From an uncultured Flavobacteriales bacterium (GTDB lineage Bacteria > Bacteroidota > Bacteroidia > Flavobacteriales > Crocinitomicaceae), in assembly GCA_946479125.1 (NCBI GenBank), contig CAMLET010000209.1:1-6259 (forward strand): a DNA stretch of 6,259 nucleotides, in the 5' to 3' direction. Position numbers and translations under genes: made by a program. Below are positions 5,749 through 6,259 of this stretch, in pieces; position 1 is the stretch's first letter, and every line of letters starts with the position of its first letter. The notes beneath the pieces were generated by a model, which had not been told where the DNA came from, did not search any database, and saw only the letters and a list, made by a program, of their open reading frames with translations.

Positions 5749-6259
5749 TTAATTACCTGTTTTAAGGAGTTTTACGAATTCTGAAACGCGATTTCTTGCA
5801 ACCGGAACTCTTAATCCACCTTTTAGTATTGCATAATGTCCATCATCGTTGGTGTATTCTACCAAGCGACTAAGATTAATGATATGTGATTTATGGATTC
5901 GGAAAAATTTCGCCGGATTTAAAATGTTCTCGTAAATCTTCAATGTTCTTGTATCCAAATAGCGTGTTCCGTCTTCAAAATAAAGTGTTGTACAATTTCC
6001 GCTTGCATCAAGATGCGTGATGGTATCGTCTTCAACAATTTTCAAACCTTTAGTATGGCTAATTGCGATTCTGTTACTTGGTTTATTTCTCAACAGATGA
6101 TCTGAAAGGTTATTCAAGCTACGGAAGTACGTAACATAGTTTTCAGGATCATGCTCAAAAATGCTTTTGGCATCCACCAATTTTTCGGTAGCCGAACGCA
6201 AATCGTCGATATCGATTGGTTTCAAAAGATAGTAAACGGCACTTGCGTTGAACGCGCGG
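5749..6259 (-). CDS. LytTR-family response regulator (N-terminus cut off by window edge)
   Basis: This is the DNA-binding partner of the sensor kinase immediately downstream. The frame is open to the right edge and 169 residues are visible. They begin with the end of a receiver domain, RAFNASAVYYLLKPIDIDDL, where the Lys before Pro (visible residue 13) is the conserved receiver Lys. The phosphoacceptor Asp and the true start lie outside. A linker (about 20-60) leads to a complete LytTR domain (about 62-166) with FFRIHKSHIINLSRLVEY (118-135) and VPVARNRVSEFV (151-162). The in-frame TTG at 6225-6223 is not the start: it encodes the second Leu of the receiver motif YYLLKPID, and homologous sequence continues upstream. 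The stop TAA (5751-5749) is followed by TCA and then the GTG of the kinase, so the pair is almost certainly one transcript. LytTR proteins usually bind direct repeats near promoters; no site can be assigned here. Confidence 0.93.
   Translation of the reverse strand, partial: RAFNASAVYYLLKPIDIDDLRSATEKLVDAKSIFEHDPENYVTYFRSLNNLSDHLLRNKPSNRIAISHTKGLKIVEDDTITHLDASGNCTTLYFEDGTRYLDTRTLKIYENILNPAKFFRIHKSHIINLSRLVEYTNDDGHYAILKGGLRVPVARNRVSEFVKLLKTGN

Noticed and set aside
6203..6216. Palindrome around TCGATATCGA in the regulator gene
   Set aside because: It is short, fully within conserved coding sequence, and explained by Ile-Asp-Ile-Asp codons.
6223..6225. TTG as the start of the LytTR regulator
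   Set aside because: The frame stays open to the window edge, and the upstream residues RAFNASAVYYL belong to the receiver domain. This TTG is the second Leu of YYLLKPID, so the gene is truncated by the edge rather than starting here.

Overview
The window looks like chromosomal DNA of a low-GC Bacteroidota bacterium, most likely Flavobacteriia; I cannot place it more precisely. Four things point there. Upstream regions carry TTG/TAnnTTTG-type promoters, and Shine-Dalgarno sequences are absent. A small lipoprotein has a Bacteroidota-like export signal after its lipid-carrying Cys. A sensor kinase has the double propeller-Y_Y_Y-LytS architecture typical of the phylum. An ECF sigma factor is paired with an RskA-type membrane anti-sigma factor.

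Layout, left to right. (1) Bases 1-1289, minus strand: an ECF sigma factor gene (1289-735), overlapped by 10 bp by its anti-sigma factor gene (744 to beyond the left edge). (2) Bases 1290-1380: a 91-bp divergent intergenic region with one candidate promoter per direction, each using one copy of a 12-bp tandem repeat for its -33 box. (3) Bases 1381-2415, plus strand: thiL, thiamine-monophosphate kinase, apparently a single-gene unit. (4) Bases 2434-2469: a symmetric A-tract/stem/T-tract hairpin that can end transcription from both sides. (5) Bases 2485-6259, minus strand, transcribed right to left: a LytTR response regulator (its start lies beyond the right edge), its 978-residue membrane sensor histidine kinase 3 bp downstream, and then a 90-residue lipoprotein with its own good promoter.

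The window thus holds two separate envelope-signalling modules flanking a housekeeping gene. In the first, the anti-sigma factor would hold the sigma factor at the membrane until a signal releases it. In the second, the two periplasmic seven-bladed propellers of the kinase would sense a ligand or interaction, and the kinase would signal to the LytTR DNA-binding regulator. The lipoprotein is a plausible target or accessory of that system, but only its position supports this.

The main oddities are these. Three of the four regulatory genes have forced non-ATG starts (TTG, TTG, GTG). The regulator and kinase are in the same frame, separated by one stop codon and one sense codon. An 11-bp block is shared by the sigma and lipoprotein promoters. 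I found no mobile element, CRISPR array, tRNA or rRNA, and no convincing new type of system.
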